A stretch of DNA of 42,859 nt from Halothiobacillaceae bacterium (GCA_028696185.1 JAQVHL010000019.1:1-42859), one strand, 5' to 3'. Positions 31,598-40,351 are shown, counted from the first letter of the stretch. A program made the numbers and translations. Notes: generated by a model not told the origin, from the sequence alone.

Positions 31598-32152
31598 ATG
31601 AAGCAAGAGGCGCCCAGCGTTCTGATCCCCCTGGCCGAAGGCTTCGAGGAGCTCGAAGCCGTGACCCTCATCACCCTGCTGCGCCGTGCCGGCGCACGGG
31701 TGCTTACCGCCGGCCTCAAACCCGGCGCGGTCACTGGCGCGCGCGGCTGCTCCTTCAACCCGGACACCGAGCTGGATGCCGTCCTCGAACAAAGCTTCGA
31801 CCTGATCGCGCTGCCCGGCGGGCTGCCCGGCGCCAACCATCTGCGCGACGATGCGCGGGTACAGGCCCTGCTACGCCGGCAGGCCGATGCAGGGCGCTTG
31901 CTCGGCGCCATCTGCGCCGCGCCCAAGGCCCTGGCCAGCGCCGGGCTGCTGACCGGGCGGCGCGTAACGCATTACCCCGGCGCCGTGGAAAACGCGGGTT
32001 TCACCGCCACCGGCGCGGCGGTGGAAGCCGACGGCGCGATCCTCACCTCGCGCGGGCCGGGCACCGCCATGGATTTCGGCCTTGCGCTCATAGAACGTCT
32101 GTTCGACCGCGCCCGGCGCGAGCAGGTGGAACAAACCCTGGTTCGCGACTGA
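31598..32152 (+). CDS. DJ-1/PfpI family protein (YajL-like)
   Basis: The 184-residue protein has the DJ-1 fold markers: the EGFEELE segment with Glu17/18 near the active site, the GGLPGANHLRDD motif, and nucleophile-elbow Cys106 in GAICAAPKAL. This fits the YajL/DJ-1 clade, linked to protection from oxidative and carbonyl damage, though the biochemical role of the family is debated. It starts 10 bp after ctpA and is likely co-transcribed. A terminator follows at 32285-32308. Confidence 0.9.
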   Translation: MKQEAPSVLIPLAEGFEELEAVTLITLLRRAGARVLTAGLKPGAVTGARGCSFNPDTELDAVLEQSFDLIALPGGLPGANHLRDDARVQALLRRQADAGRLLGAICAAPKALASAGLLTGRRVTHYPGAVENAGFTATGAAVEADGAILTSRGPGTAMDFGLALIERLFDRARREQVEQTLVRD

Positions 32153-32264
32153 AAGTTTACGTCGGCATCACGCTGGAATGCCGCTGGGGATAACAGGCGG
32201 TTGAAAACCGTTTTCGCCCCTGAGCACGGGTCAGCCGTTCTCCGCTCAGCCCCCTCTCCTGAGC

Positions 32265-32278
32265 TTTCGTATACGAAA
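32265..32278. other. Perfect 14-bp palindrome
   Basis: TTTCGTATACGAAA is fully self-complementary and stands just before the shared terminator in the pfpI-like/amtB convergent gap. It may be a protein-binding site; there is no promoter beside it. Confidence 0.4.
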
Positions 32279-32284
32279 AAACGA

Positions 32285-32308
32285 AAAAAGGGCGTTACCG
32301 CCCTTTTT
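32285..32308. terminator. Bidirectional terminator between the DJ-1 gene and an amt gene
   Basis: A 10-bp stem AAAAAGGGCG / CGCCCTTTTT with loop TTAC, followed by GTTTT on the + strand and by A-rich sequence that gives T residues on the minus strand. It serves both converging genes. Confidence 0.9.
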
Positions 32309-32333
32309 GTTTTGGGTGCACCCGGCGGCTGGC

Positions 32334-33539
32334 TTACCCGCGCAAATGTCCCGGCGGCCGCGCGCTGATCCGGTGCAGGCTCAGATCCGGCCCTTCGTAT
32401 TCCTGCTCCTCGTCCAGACGCAGCCCTATCAAGCGGCGCAACACGCCATAAACGAACAGCCCCCCAAGGAAAGCCACCCCGGCCCCCAGAAGCGCACCCA
32501 CCAGCTGCGCGCCCAGGCTAACGCCCCCCAGACCGCCCAGCGCAGACTGTCCGAAGATGCCTGCCGCTGCCGCCCCCCACAGGCCGCACAACCCATGCAG
32601 CGGCCACACACCGAGCACATCGTCGATCTTCCAGCGATTCTGGGTGAGGGTAAACAACATGACGAACAGTCCGCCGGCAACAGCGCCCGTCAACAGCGCC
32701 CCCAGGGGATGCATGATGTCCGACCCGGCACAGACGGCCACCAGGCCCGCCAGAGGCCCGTTGTGCGCGAACCCCGGATCGTTGCGCCCCGCCAGCAGGG
32801 CCGCCAGCACGCCGCCCACCATGGCCATCAACGAATTGACCGCCACCAGCCCGGCGACCGCCTCGACGCGCTGCGCAGACATGACGTTGAAGCCAAACCA
32901 GCCCACGATGAGTATCCAGGCACCCAGCGCGAGGAAGGGGATACTCGAAGGCGGATGCACCGGTGAGACTTTATCGCCCTGCGCTCCGTAGCGCCCACGA
33001 CGCGGACCGAGCACCAGAATGGCCGCCAGCGCCACCCAACCCCCGACCGCATGTACGACGATGGAGCCGGCGAAATCATGGAAGGGCGCGCCGAACAGCG
33101 CTTCCAGGGCGGCCTGCACGCCGAAGTGGCCGTTCCAGAACGCGCCCTCGATCAGCGGGTAAACAAAGCCCACGATCAGGAACGTCGCCAGCAACTGCGG
33201 CACGAAGCGCGCGCGTTCGGCAATACCCCCGGAGACGATGGCGGGAATCGCCGCCGCAAAGGTAAGCAGGAAGAACACCTTCATCAAGGCATAACCGTGG
33301 TCAGCCGTCAGCGCCTCCACATCGGCGAACAGGAAACCCGTGCCGTAAGCCAGAAAATACCCAAAGGAAAAATACGCCAGGGCCGAGACAGAGAAATCCG
33401 CGAGGATTTTCATCAGGGCATTGACCTGACTCTTCTCACGCACCGTACCCAGCTCCAGAAAGGCAAAACCGGCGTGCATGGCCAGGACCATGACTGCGCC
33501 GACCAGCAGAAAAAACACATCGAGCGCCGTAGGCGACAT
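32334..33539 (-). CDS. Ammonium transporter (Amt), first copy
   Basis: The 401-residue protein has about 11 membrane helices and the Amt signatures: the twin pore histidines in GSIVVHAVGG and VWPLHGLCG, and GGIAERARF. It lacks the N-terminal signal peptide of the second copy. The cytoplasmic tail ends in EEQEYEGPDLSLH, closely matching the tail of the other Amt, which suggests the same GlnK partner. AAGGAG precedes the ATG. It is 116 bp downstream of the other amt gene, with a strong hairpin in between, so it is likely expressed at a lower level or separately. Confidence 0.93.
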   Translation of the reverse strand: MSPTALDVFFLLVGAVMVLAMHAGFAFLELGTVREKSQVNALMKILADFSVSALAYFSFGYFLAYGTGFLFADVEALTADHGYALMKVFFLLTFAAAIPAIVSGGIAERARFVPQLLATFLIVGFVYPLIEGAFWNGHFGVQAALEALFGAPFHDFAGSIVVHAVGGWVALAAILVLGPRRGRYGAQGDKVSPVHPPSSIPFLALGAWILIVGWFGFNVMSAQRVEAVAGLVAVNSLMAMVGGVLAALLAGRNDPGFAHNGPLAGLVAVCAGSDIMHPLGALLTGAVAGGLFVMLFTLTQNRWKIDDVLGVWPLHGLCGLWGAAAAGIFGQSALGGLGGVSLGAQLVGALLGAGVAFLGGLFVYGVLRRLIGLRLDEEQEYEGPDLSLHRISARPPGHLRG

Positions 33540-33603
33540 TCAACGACTCCTTCCCTTGCGGACCGGTTCATGCCGGCCCTTTCTTCAGACGAGAAACGCA
33601 AAC

Positions 33604-33629
33604 AGGCCATGCCGTCGCCGGCATGGCCT
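33604..33629 (-). terminator. GC-rich hairpin between the two amt genes
   Basis: An 11-bp perfect stem AGGCCATGCCG / CGGCATGGCCT with loop TCGC lies just after the stop of the upstream amt gene on the minus strand, followed by GTTTGCGTTT. It would end or attenuate transcription of torF-glnK-amtB. Confidence 0.75.
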
Positions 33630-33655
33630 TTCAAGGCATTATTGAGCTGCAGGTA

Positions 33656-34990
33656 TTATTCGACGCGCTCGCCGTGGAGCGAGGTATCGAGGCCCTCGCG
33701 CTCCTGCTCCTCGGTGACACGCAGCCCCATCACCACATCGATCACCTTGAGGATGATCCAGGTTGCGATGGCGACATACACCACCGTGATTGCCACACCG
33801 ATCAGCTGAGTCATGAACTGACCCAGGCTGCCTGCCGTACCGCCGATGGCCTCGGCGGCCAAAAGACCGGTGAGCAGCGCACCGACGATACCGCCCACAC
33901 CGTGCACGCCGAAGGCATCCAGCGAGTCGTCATAGCGGAACATGCGCTTGAGCCCGGTGGCGCCCCAGTAGCAGGCCACGCCGGCAATCAGACCGATGAT
34001 GAGCGCACCGACCGGGGCGACGAAGCCGGCTGCCGGGGTGATGGCCACCAGACCGCCGATGGCGCCGGAAACAATACCCAGCAGGCTGGGACGCCCCTTG
34101 GCGATCCACTCGGCAAACATCCAGGACAGCGCGGCTGCGGATGTGGCAACCATGGTGACCAGCATGGCCATGCCGGCACGACCATCGGCAGCCACGGCGG
34201 AACCGGCATTGAAACCGAACCAGCCCACCCACAGCAGCGAACCGCCGATCAGGGTCAGTACCAGATTGTGCGGGGGCATGGCTTCCTTGCCGAAGCCGAC
34301 GCGCTTGCCCACGACAATGGCCGCCACGAGACCGGCCACACCCGCGTTGATGTGCACCACGGTGCCCCCCGCGAAGTCCAGCACGCCCATATCCCAGAAG
34401 TACCCGCCGGCGCCGCTCCACACCATGTGCGCAATCGGCACATAGACCACGAACAACCAGACGCTGATGAACACCAGCAGCGAGGAAAACTTCATGCGCT
34501 CCGCTACCGCGCCGGTAATGAGCGCGGCGGTGATGATGGCAAAGGTCATCTGGAACACCACGAACACCGCCTCGGGAATGGTGCCGGTCAACGATTCCAG
34601 ACCGATACCGGCGAGGAAGGCCTTGTTAAGGGTGCCGATGAAGGAGTTGAGGTTGGTGACGCCCTCTTCCATACCCGTGGTATCGAAGGCCAGGCTGTAG
34701 CCGAACATCATCCACAGCACACCGACCAGGGCGGTGACGGCGAAACTCTGCATGACAGTCGCCAGCACGTTTTTCTTGCGCACCATGCCGCCGTAGAACA
34801 GGGCCACGCCGGGCAGTGTCATCATCAGTACCAGCACCGTGGAGGTCAGCATCCACGCCGTGGCGCCGCTATCGAGCGTAGGCGCGGCTTCTTCCACAAC
34901 TTCCGCCACCACCGCCGCTTCCTCGGCCAGCGCGGAGCCGCTGGCCAGCGCCCCCAGCAACAACAAAGGCTTAATCAGGTTCGCGTTCAT
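33656..34990 (-). CDS. amtB: Ammonium transporter AmtB, linked to glnK
   Basis: The 444-residue protein has a signal peptide (residues 1-22, LLLLGALASGSALA), as in E. coli AmtB, then 11 membrane helices. The twin histidines are in GGTVVHINAG and DAFGVHGVGG; the FQMTFAIITAALITGAVAER segment holds the phenylalanine gate region. The tail EEQEREGLDTSLHGE is the GlnK-interacting segment. It lies 11 bp after glnK in a torF-glnK-amtB operon. Confidence 0.96.
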   Translation of the reverse strand: MNANLIKPLLLLGALASGSALAEEAAVVAEVVEEAAPTLDSGATAWMLTSTVLVLMMTLPGVALFYGGMVRKKNVLATVMQSFAVTALVGVLWMMFGYSLAFDTTGMEEGVTNLNSFIGTLNKAFLAGIGLESLTGTIPEAVFVVFQMTFAIITAALITGAVAERMKFSSLLVFISVWLFVVYVPIAHMVWSGAGGYFWDMGVLDFAGGTVVHINAGVAGLVAAIVVGKRVGFGKEAMPPHNLVLTLIGGSLLWVGWFGFNAGSAVAADGRAGMAMLVTMVATSAAALSWMFAEWIAKGRPSLLGIVSGAIGGLVAITPAAGFVAPVGALIIGLIAGVACYWGATGLKRMFRYDDSLDAFGVHGVGGIVGALLTGLLAAEAIGGTAGSLGQFMTQLIGVAITVVYVAIATWIILKVIDVVMGLRVTEEQEREGLDTSLHGERVE

Positions 34991-35001
34991 GGCGCCCCTC
35001 C

Positions 35002-35370
<369 letters not shown>

Positions 35371-36144
35371 TTAGAAGGACTTGCTGACCGACAGCACGAC
35401 GGTGTTCTTAGCAATCGCCTTGGTCGAACCGTCCGCCTCGCCGATGGTGTAGAACTCTTCCTTGGCGTTGGTGCCCACAAAGGCCGCCCCCAGGTTCCAG
35501 CCGCTGAGGTCATACACCACACCCAGTTTGTAGTCGGTGTAGTCCAGATCGCTGTAGTTCTTCACTTTCTGGTGGCCGACGTGGGCGACCAGCGTGAGCT
35601 TGTCCATGATCGGGTAGCTGGCGGTCAGGTCGATGTAGTTGGAGTTCTTCGAGTCCTCCAGACCGAAGAAATTGGTCATGTTGTGGCTGTACTTGAGGCT
35701 CAGCCAGTTCCAGGACAGCCCGGCATACAGCTCGAAGTTGTTCGGCTTGTTGCCCTTCGCCCCGTCCGCGTTAAGGTAGTAGGAGCCGGGGTAGTAGTAG
35801 TACAGTCCACCCAGATCGAGCGTGAAGGCATCGGTGATGGCCCACTTGTAGCCACCGTAGAAATCCATCTCCAGCGCGGCGCCGTTCGGATAAAGCTTCT
35901 CGGTGACATTGGATGCCCAGGTGCCGACATACAGGCCGCTGCTGTGCGTCAGGTCGATACCGCCCTGCACGGCAGGCAGCTTGTAGGTCTGCGACACACC
36001 ACGGAAGCGGTAATCGCTGACCAGCGACATGTTGCCGGCCACGTCGAACTCGGCCAGTGCGGGCATGGAGAGGCCCGCCAGCAGAGCGCCCGCCAGCAGG
36101 GTGCGGGAGAAACGGCCCAAGGTGTGAGTCTGTGCGGTTTTCAT
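35371..36144 (-). CDS. TorF-family putative outer-membrane porin
   Basis: The 257-residue protein has a signal peptide ending in MPALA (about residue 31). The mature part is a beta-barrel-type sequence rich in alternating aromatic residues (SLVSDYRFRGVSQTYKLPA at its start) and ends in phenylalanine (SKSF), the outer-membrane insertion signature. It matches the TorF/TIGR02001 group, often found beside glnK-amtB, and may admit a nitrogen substrate. It is first in the operon, 30 bp ahead of glnK. The ATG at 36144 follows GAGGAG. Confidence 0.88.
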   Translation of the reverse strand: MKTAQTHTLGRFSRTLLAGALLAGLSMPALAEFDVAGNMSLVSDYRFRGVSQTYKLPAVQGGIDLTHSSGLYVGTWASNVTEKLYPNGAALEMDFYGGYKWAITDAFTLDLGGLYYYYPGSYYLNADGAKGNKPNNFELYAGLSWNWLSLKYSHNMTNFFGLEDSKNSNYIDLTASYPIMDKLTLVAHVGHQKVKNYSDLDYTDYKLGVVYDLSGWNLGAAFVGTNAKEEFYTIGEADGSTKAIAKNTVVLSVSKSF

Positions 36145-36196
36145 GTTGGTATGCTCCTCGAATGGATGACAATGCGTACAACGGCCTATCTCCTGA

Positions 36197-36213
36197 ATCA
36201 GGAAACATGCCAA
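36197..36213 (-). promoter_or_regulatory. Sigma-54-like promoter of torF-glnK-amtB
   Basis: The minus-strand sequence TTGGCATGTTTCCTGAT keeps the -24 element (TTGGCA, consensus TTGGCAC) and the TG of the -12 element (consensus TTGC) at the right spacing, with a C-to-A change in the -12 GC. It lies 53 bp before the torF start, and an NtrC-like site is about 98 bp upstream. Confidence 0.5.
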
Positions 36214-36231
36214 CCAGGACAACAGCCCCTC

Positions 36232-36252
36232 GGGGGCCGGAGCCCCCTTTTT
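36232..36252 (+). terminator. Terminator-like hairpin on the + strand upstream of torF
   Basis: A 6-bp stem GGGGGC / GCCCCC with CGGA loop is followed by TTTTT on the + strand. It faces away from torF, between the sigma-54-like promoter and the NtrC-like site, and could block antisense transcription toward ubiK. Confidence 0.55.
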
Positions 36253-36294
36253 CATCATAAAAACAACAGCTGCGCCCGCTTTTGGTGAACACGC

Positions 36295-36311
36295 CGCACC
36301 AAAACGGCGCA
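36295..36311. promoter_or_regulatory. NtrC-like binding site
   Basis: GCACC-AAAAC-GGCGC matches the NtrC dyad GCACC-N5-GGTGC at nine of ten arm positions. It is centred about 98 bp upstream of the sigma-54-like promoter of torF, the distance usual for NtrC enhancers. A second inverted pair, TTTTGGTG/CACCAAAA (36280-36304), overlaps it. Confidence 0.5.
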
Positions 36312-36389
36312 CACCGATGCGACGAACGCCTGCAGACAAGCGCCCGCTCGCCTCATACACTTAGGCAAGCCCCCATCTGGAGAGACACC

Positions 36390-36647
36390 ATGAGCCTGCC
36401 CGGCAGCATTGACGAAATCGCCCGCCGTATCGAGGAAGCCCTGCCCGAAGGGCTGCGCGAGGTGCGCGATGACATGCATCGCACGGTCCGCACCGCCGTG
36501 CAGGGCGCCTTCCAGAAGATGGAACTGGTGACCCGCGAGGAGTTTGACGTCCAGACCCAGGTGCTGGCCCGCACACGAGCCCGCCTGGAAGCACTCGAAA
36601 CACGGGTGGCTGAACTTGAGGCGCGCCTGAACCCACAAGGCAACTGA
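36390..36647 (+). CDS. ubiK: UbiK (YqiC/BMFP) ubiquinone biosynthesis accessory protein
   Basis: The 85-residue protein is of the BMFP family: an amphipathic N-terminal part (LPEGLREVRDDMHRTVRTAVQGAFQKMELVTREEFDVQ) followed by a C-terminal trimeric coiled coil (LARTRARLEALETRVAELEARL). UbiK helps the soluble Ubi complex and binds lipids. CTGGAGAGACACC precedes the ATG. comM follows after 47 bp. The promoter probably lies in the same spacer as the torF control sites. Confidence 0.88.
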   Translation: MSLPGSIDEIARRIEEALPEGLREVRDDMHRTVRTAVQGAFQKMELVTREEFDVQTQVLARTRARLEALETRVAELEARLNPQGN

Positions 36648-36694
36648 GCCCGTAACACCCCTTTTAGCCGAGTTTGCATCGGAGACATAAGGAT

Positions 36695-38191
36695 ATGTCG
36701 CTCGCCATCCTCCACAGCCGTGCACTGGCCGGACTCGACGCCCCCGCCGTCAGCATCGAAGTGCATGTAGCCAACGGCCTGCCCGCCTTCACCCTAGTGG
36801 GCCTGGCGGAAACCGCCGTCAAGGAGAGCCGGGACCGCGTGCGCGCCGCGCTCATCAACAGCCAGTTCGAATTTCCCCCTCGCCGCCTCACCGTCAACCT
36901 CGCTCCGGCGGATCTGCCCAAGGACGGGTCGCGCTTTGACCTGGCCATCGCGGTAGGTCTGCTTGCCGCCACCGGGCAGCTGCGCCGCCCGGCACTGGAC
37001 AGCTATGAATTCCTCGGCGAACTGTCGCTCAGCGGCGCCCTGCGTCCGGTGCCCGGCGCCCTGCCGGCGGCGCTCAAGGCGCGCGACACCGGACGCACCC
37101 TGATCCTGCCGCGAGAAAACGCCCGTGAAGCCGCACGCGTGCGTGACGTGCACCTGCTGCCGGCCACGCATCTGACCGAAGTGAGCGCCCATCTGACGGG
37201 CGTGGCCCCTCTGTCCCCCTGGACCGAAGCGCCACCGCCCCTCGCGCCTCGCGACACCCCCGACCTTGCCGATGTACGTGGCCAGCACCGCGCGCGCCGC
37301 GCGCTGGAAATTGCCGCCGCCGGAGCGCACAACCTGCTGATGATCGGCCCGCCCGGTTCCGGCAAGAGCATGCTTGCCAGCCGCCTGCCGGGCATCCTGC
37401 CGCCGATGACCGAGACCGAAGCGCTGGAAGCCGCCGCGCTGGCCTCGATCAGCACCCAGGGCTTTTGCGAGGACGACTGGGGGCAGCGCCCGTTTCGTGC
37501 CCCTCACCATTCCGCCTCACCGGCCGCACTGATCGGCGGAGGCTCCATTCCGCGCCCCGGCGAGGTCTCGCTGGCACATCAGGGCGTGTTGTTTCTCGAT
37601 GAATTGCCGGAATTTGACCGACGGGTGCTCGAAGTGCTGCGCGAACCGCTGGAAACCGGGCAGATCACCATTTCGCGCGCCGCACGTCAGGCCGACTTTC
37701 CCGCGCGCTTCATGCTGGTGGCTGCCATGAACCCCAGCCCCTCCGGGCTGGACGAGGATAGCCCGGCCGCTCGGCGTTACCGGGAGCGCCTGTCCGCGCC
37801 GCTGCTGGACCGGATCGATCTGCATGTCGATGTGCCGCGCGTTCCCGCCGAAGCCCTGCGCGCCGACGAAACCGCCACCGGGGAGCCCAGCGCCGCCGTG
37901 GCGGCGCGGGTGGCACAGGCCAGAAAGCGCATGCTGGACCGGGCCGGCCGCGCCAATGCCGCACTGGATGTGGCACAAATCCGCGCGCATTGCCTGCTGA
38001 GCCCGGGGGACGCCCGCCTGCTGGAAACCGCGATGGAAAAACTGGCGCTCTCGGCACGCGCGCGCGACCGTATCCTCAAGGTCGCACGCACCATTGCCGA
38101 TCTGGCCGGCAGCGAGACCATCGCCACCGCCCACTTAAGCGAAGCCATTACCTACCGCAGTCTGGACAGGCTCAATCCGCGCCCTGTCTGA
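36695..38191 (+). CDS. comM: ComM/YifB AAA+ helicase-like protein
   Basis: The 498-residue protein has the ComM layout: an N-terminal Lon-type S5 fold (LVGLAETAVKESRDRVRAAL), an AAA+ Mg-chelatase-like domain with Walker A GPPGSGKS (218-225) and Walker B FLDELPEFDR, and a C-terminal lid. The Cys-rich zinc loop seen in many YifB proteins is reduced to MNPSPSG, as in E. coli. ComM drives branch migration during natural transformation. The ATG at 36695 has TAAGGA before it. Its TGA stop overlaps the first bases of repeat array 3. Confidence 0.95.
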   Translation: MSLAILHSRALAGLDAPAVSIEVHVANGLPAFTLVGLAETAVKESRDRVRAALINSQFEFPPRRLTVNLAPADLPKDGSRFDLAIAVGLLAATGQLRRPALDSYEFLGELSLSGALRPVPGALPAALKARDTGRTLILPRENAREAARVRDVHLLPATHLTEVSAHLTGVAPLSPWTEAPPPLAPRDTPDLADVRGQHRARRALEIAAAGAHNLLMIGPPGSGKSMLASRLPGILPPMTETEALEAAALASISTQGFCEDDWGQRPFRAPHHSASPAALIGGGSIPRPGEVSLAHQGVLFLDELPEFDRRVLEVLREPLETGQITISRAARQADFPARFMLVAAMNPSPSGLDEDSPAARRYRERLSAPLLDRIDLHVDVPRVPAEALRADETATGEPSAAVAARVAQARKRMLDRAGRANAALDVAQIRAHCLLSPGDARLLETAMEKLALSARARDRILKVARTIADLAGSETIATAHLSEAITYRSLDRLNPRPV

Positions 38192-38914
38192 GGGTGTTTA
38201 CAAAATGAAGGTTTGTTGGACAGCCTTTGACAACGCCGGACGAAGGATTCCCAGATCCCCCTTGGAGGCGCCATGGACGGGGTTGCGGAGACCGGGTGAA
38301 AGGGCCATGGAGGGCCCTTTAGTCCCAGCGCGACAGGACGTCGCGCATCCTGTTCTCGCACCCTTGGGGCATCCATGCCCCAAGCCCTGACGGGTGCGGC
38401 GCTCGAATTCGGGGCGGCCCGGTCGGAGCGGCCCCGGCCATGGCTTGCCCGGAGGGCGCCTCCGTGGGGGGGCCTTTCTTTGGTACCTTTCTTTGGGCAA
38501 GCACTCGCCCGCGTGCGATGTGGGCCGTTCGAAGTGCGCCGCTTGAGGCGGGCGAAACAGTGCGCAAGCCTGTCCGCTTGCCAAGGATCAAGTCCTTCAA
38601 CAGCCAGTTAAAGCCCCTTTGAAGAAGCGCTGAAACCCTTTTTCGCCCGCCCTGAGGCTTAGCCTTTCAAACAGGCGCCAACGCAAGCGGGCGAGTCACT
38701 TTTCTTGCTTGTGCAAGAAAAGTGACCAAAAGAACACACCCCCACGGGACCGCCCTTCGGGCAAGCCCTGGCCTGACCTGCTCCAGCCGGGCCGTCCCAA
38801 CGCGACGTCCTGTCGCGCTGGGACTAAATGGGCCATCCCTGGCCCATTTACCCGGCTTCCACAGGCCAGTCCACGGCGGTCCCAAGGGGGCCCTTTCTAC
38901 GCCCACCGTCCAAC
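38191..38914 (+). repeat. Array 3, unit 1
   Basis: Half B has the CCATGG hairpin and the mismatch hairpin (from 38322), interrupted by a 64-bp insert (38346-38409) at the same place as in arrays 1 and 2. Its long KpnI-type hairpin has lost one arm (only GGTACCTTTCTTTG remains, near 38481). The core is followed by half A' with the 13-bp TTGT-loop hairpin (38696-38725), a C(TTCG)G mini-hairpin and the mismatch hairpin with GTCCT loop (38794-38824). Confidence 0.85.
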
Positions 38915-39592
38915 AATTCAGCGCCGGACGAAGGATTCCCAGGTCCCCCTTGGAGGCGCCATGGACGGGGTTGTGGAGACCGGGTGAAAGGGCCATGGAG
39001 GGCCCTTTCAGTCCCGCCACAACAGGATGTTGTGTCGGGACGGCCCGGTCGGAGCGACCCCGGCCATGGCTTGCCCGGAGGGCGCCTCCGTGGGGGGGCC
39101 CTTTCTTTGGTACCTTTCTTTGGGCAAGCAAAGAAAGGTACTCGCCCGCGCGCGATGCGAGCTGTTCGAAGTGCGCCGCTTAAGGCGGGCGAAACAGTGC
39201 GCAAGCCTGTCCGCTTGCGAAAGATCAAGCCGTTCAGGCGCCGGTTAAAGCCGCTTTCAGGAACCGTTGCAGCCCTTTTTCGCCCGCCATGAGGTTTGGT
39301 CTTTCAAACAGGCGCCAACGCAAGCGGGCGAGTCACTTTTCTTGCTTGTGCAAGAAAAGTAACCAAAAGAACACACCCCCATGGGACCGCCCTTCGGGCA
39401 AGCCCTGGCCTGACCTGTTCCAGCCGGGCCGCTCCGACGCGACATCCTGTCGCGGCGGAGCTAAATGGGCCATCCATGGCCCATTTACCCGGCTTCCACA
39501 GGTCAGACCACGGCGGTCCCAAGGGGGAGAGGGGAGCCCCTCGTTCAGCTTGGTCACACGTGTCCAACAAACCTTCTTTTTGTAAACACCCT
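38908..39592 (+). repeat. Array 3, unit 2
   Basis: The most complete unit. Half B: CCATGG hairpin, mismatch hairpin with AGGAT loop (39011-39041), long hairpin GTACCTTTCTTTG / CAAAGAAAGGTAC (39110-39122, 39129-39141). Core. Half A': 13-bp TTGT-loop hairpin (39333-39362), C(TTCG)G mini-hairpin, mismatch hairpin with ATCCT loop (39431-39461), and the CCATGG hairpin. It has no 64-bp insert. Confidence 0.88.
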
Positions 39593-39607
39593 GAGCCCGG
39601 AGAAAAG

Positions 39608-40351
39608 TCACCCCCCCCGTACACGGCGCCCGCCGTCCACCGGAAGGCTCGCCCCAGTCACAAAAGGGTTGTCCATCAAAAAACGGATGGCCTGCCAGAC
39701 CACATCCGGGCCAGGCTCAAACCCCAGCGCCGACAAAGCCAGGCGACGCTTGCGGTATTCTTCGTCATCCCCGGCGTTGAACTGGATCAGCCCCGGCGCA
39801 ATGGTATTGACGCGGATGCGCGGAGCGTAGCGTTTAGCAAAGGACAGCGTCAGACTGGCCAGCGCCGCCTTGCTCGCCACATAGGCCGCGTGCCGGTCGC
39901 TGCCGCGCTCCACGGCATAATCGGTGATATGGATGATGTCGCGCGGCCCCTCACCGGTACGCAACAGCGGTTCGGCATGCAGGTTGATGAGATAAGGCGC
40001 CTGCACATGCACATTCATCAGCACATCAAAGGCGACCGGTTCCTCCAGAATGTCCGCATCTGGCGTCCACAACGAAGCGTTGTGGATAATGGCACGCAGG
40101 CTCTGCGCGTTGTCCTTGAGCGCGGCGATGAAGGCAAGAATCCCCTCCCGTGTGGAAAAATCCGCCGGCAGCATCCGCGCCCCCAGCGCGCGCAGCTGCG
40201 CCACGCCCGGCTTTTCACGGCGATAGCTGCCGATCACCGCGTACCCCTGCTCCAGCAAGCGCTCGGCATGGTACAGCCCCAGACGCTGGGCCGCGCCTGT
40301 AATCACCACGGCCTCAGGCAGGGGGCGCATTTCACCGTCCCGATTTTCCAT
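39608..40351 (-). CDS. folM: FolM dihydromonapterin reductase (short-chain dehydrogenase)
   Basis: The 247-residue short-chain dehydrogenase has the cofactor loop ITGAAQRLG and the catalytic YVASK motif. Segments such as SYRREKP, ADFSTREGILAF, IIHNASLW and ITDYAVERGSDRHAAY closely match E. coli FolM, which reduces dihydromonapterin. The ATG at 40351 gives the family N-terminus; the frame extends 65 codons upstream into cmoB without similarity. It lies 22 bp after cmoB. Its stop is 15 bp from repeat array 3. Confidence 0.9.
   Translation of the reverse strand: MENRDGEMRPLPEAVVITGAAQRLGLYHAERLLEQGYAVIGSYRREKPGVAQLRALGARMLPADFSTREGILAFIAALKDNAQSLRAIIHNASLWTPDADILEEPVAFDVLMNVHVQAPYLINLHAEPLLRTGEGPRDIIHITDYAVERGSDRHAAYVASKAALASLTLSFAKRYAPRIRVNTIAPGLIQFNAGDDEEYRKRRLALSALGFEPGPDVVWQAIRFLMDNPFVTGASLPVDGGRRVRGG

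Larger units (their letters stand above)
38191..39592 (+). repeat. Large modular inverted repeat, array 3 (two units)
   Basis: The array starts at the comM stop codon and ends 15 bp before the stop of convergent folM. Terminal inverted repeats are nearly perfect over 30 bp: GGGTGTTTAC then A-rich then GAAGGTTTGTTGGAC (from 38192), and the complement at 39562-39591. Two units run in tandem, each B-core-A', opposite to arrays 1 and 2. The junction at 38908-38920 keeps the inner terminal repeat (GTCCAACAATTCAGC), the same junction as in array 2. No target duplication is visible. Frames inside, up to about 150 codons, have no start signals. Confidence 0.92.

Noticed and set aside
33540-33655. Sigma-54 promoter before the first amt gene
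   Set aside because: TGGC and TTGC elements occur but with wrong spacing (short or long by two to three bases).
38180-39605. Target-site duplication around array 3 (TGA on both sides)
   Set aside because: Only three bases, overlapping the stop codon and the repeat end. No equivalent at arrays 1 and 2.
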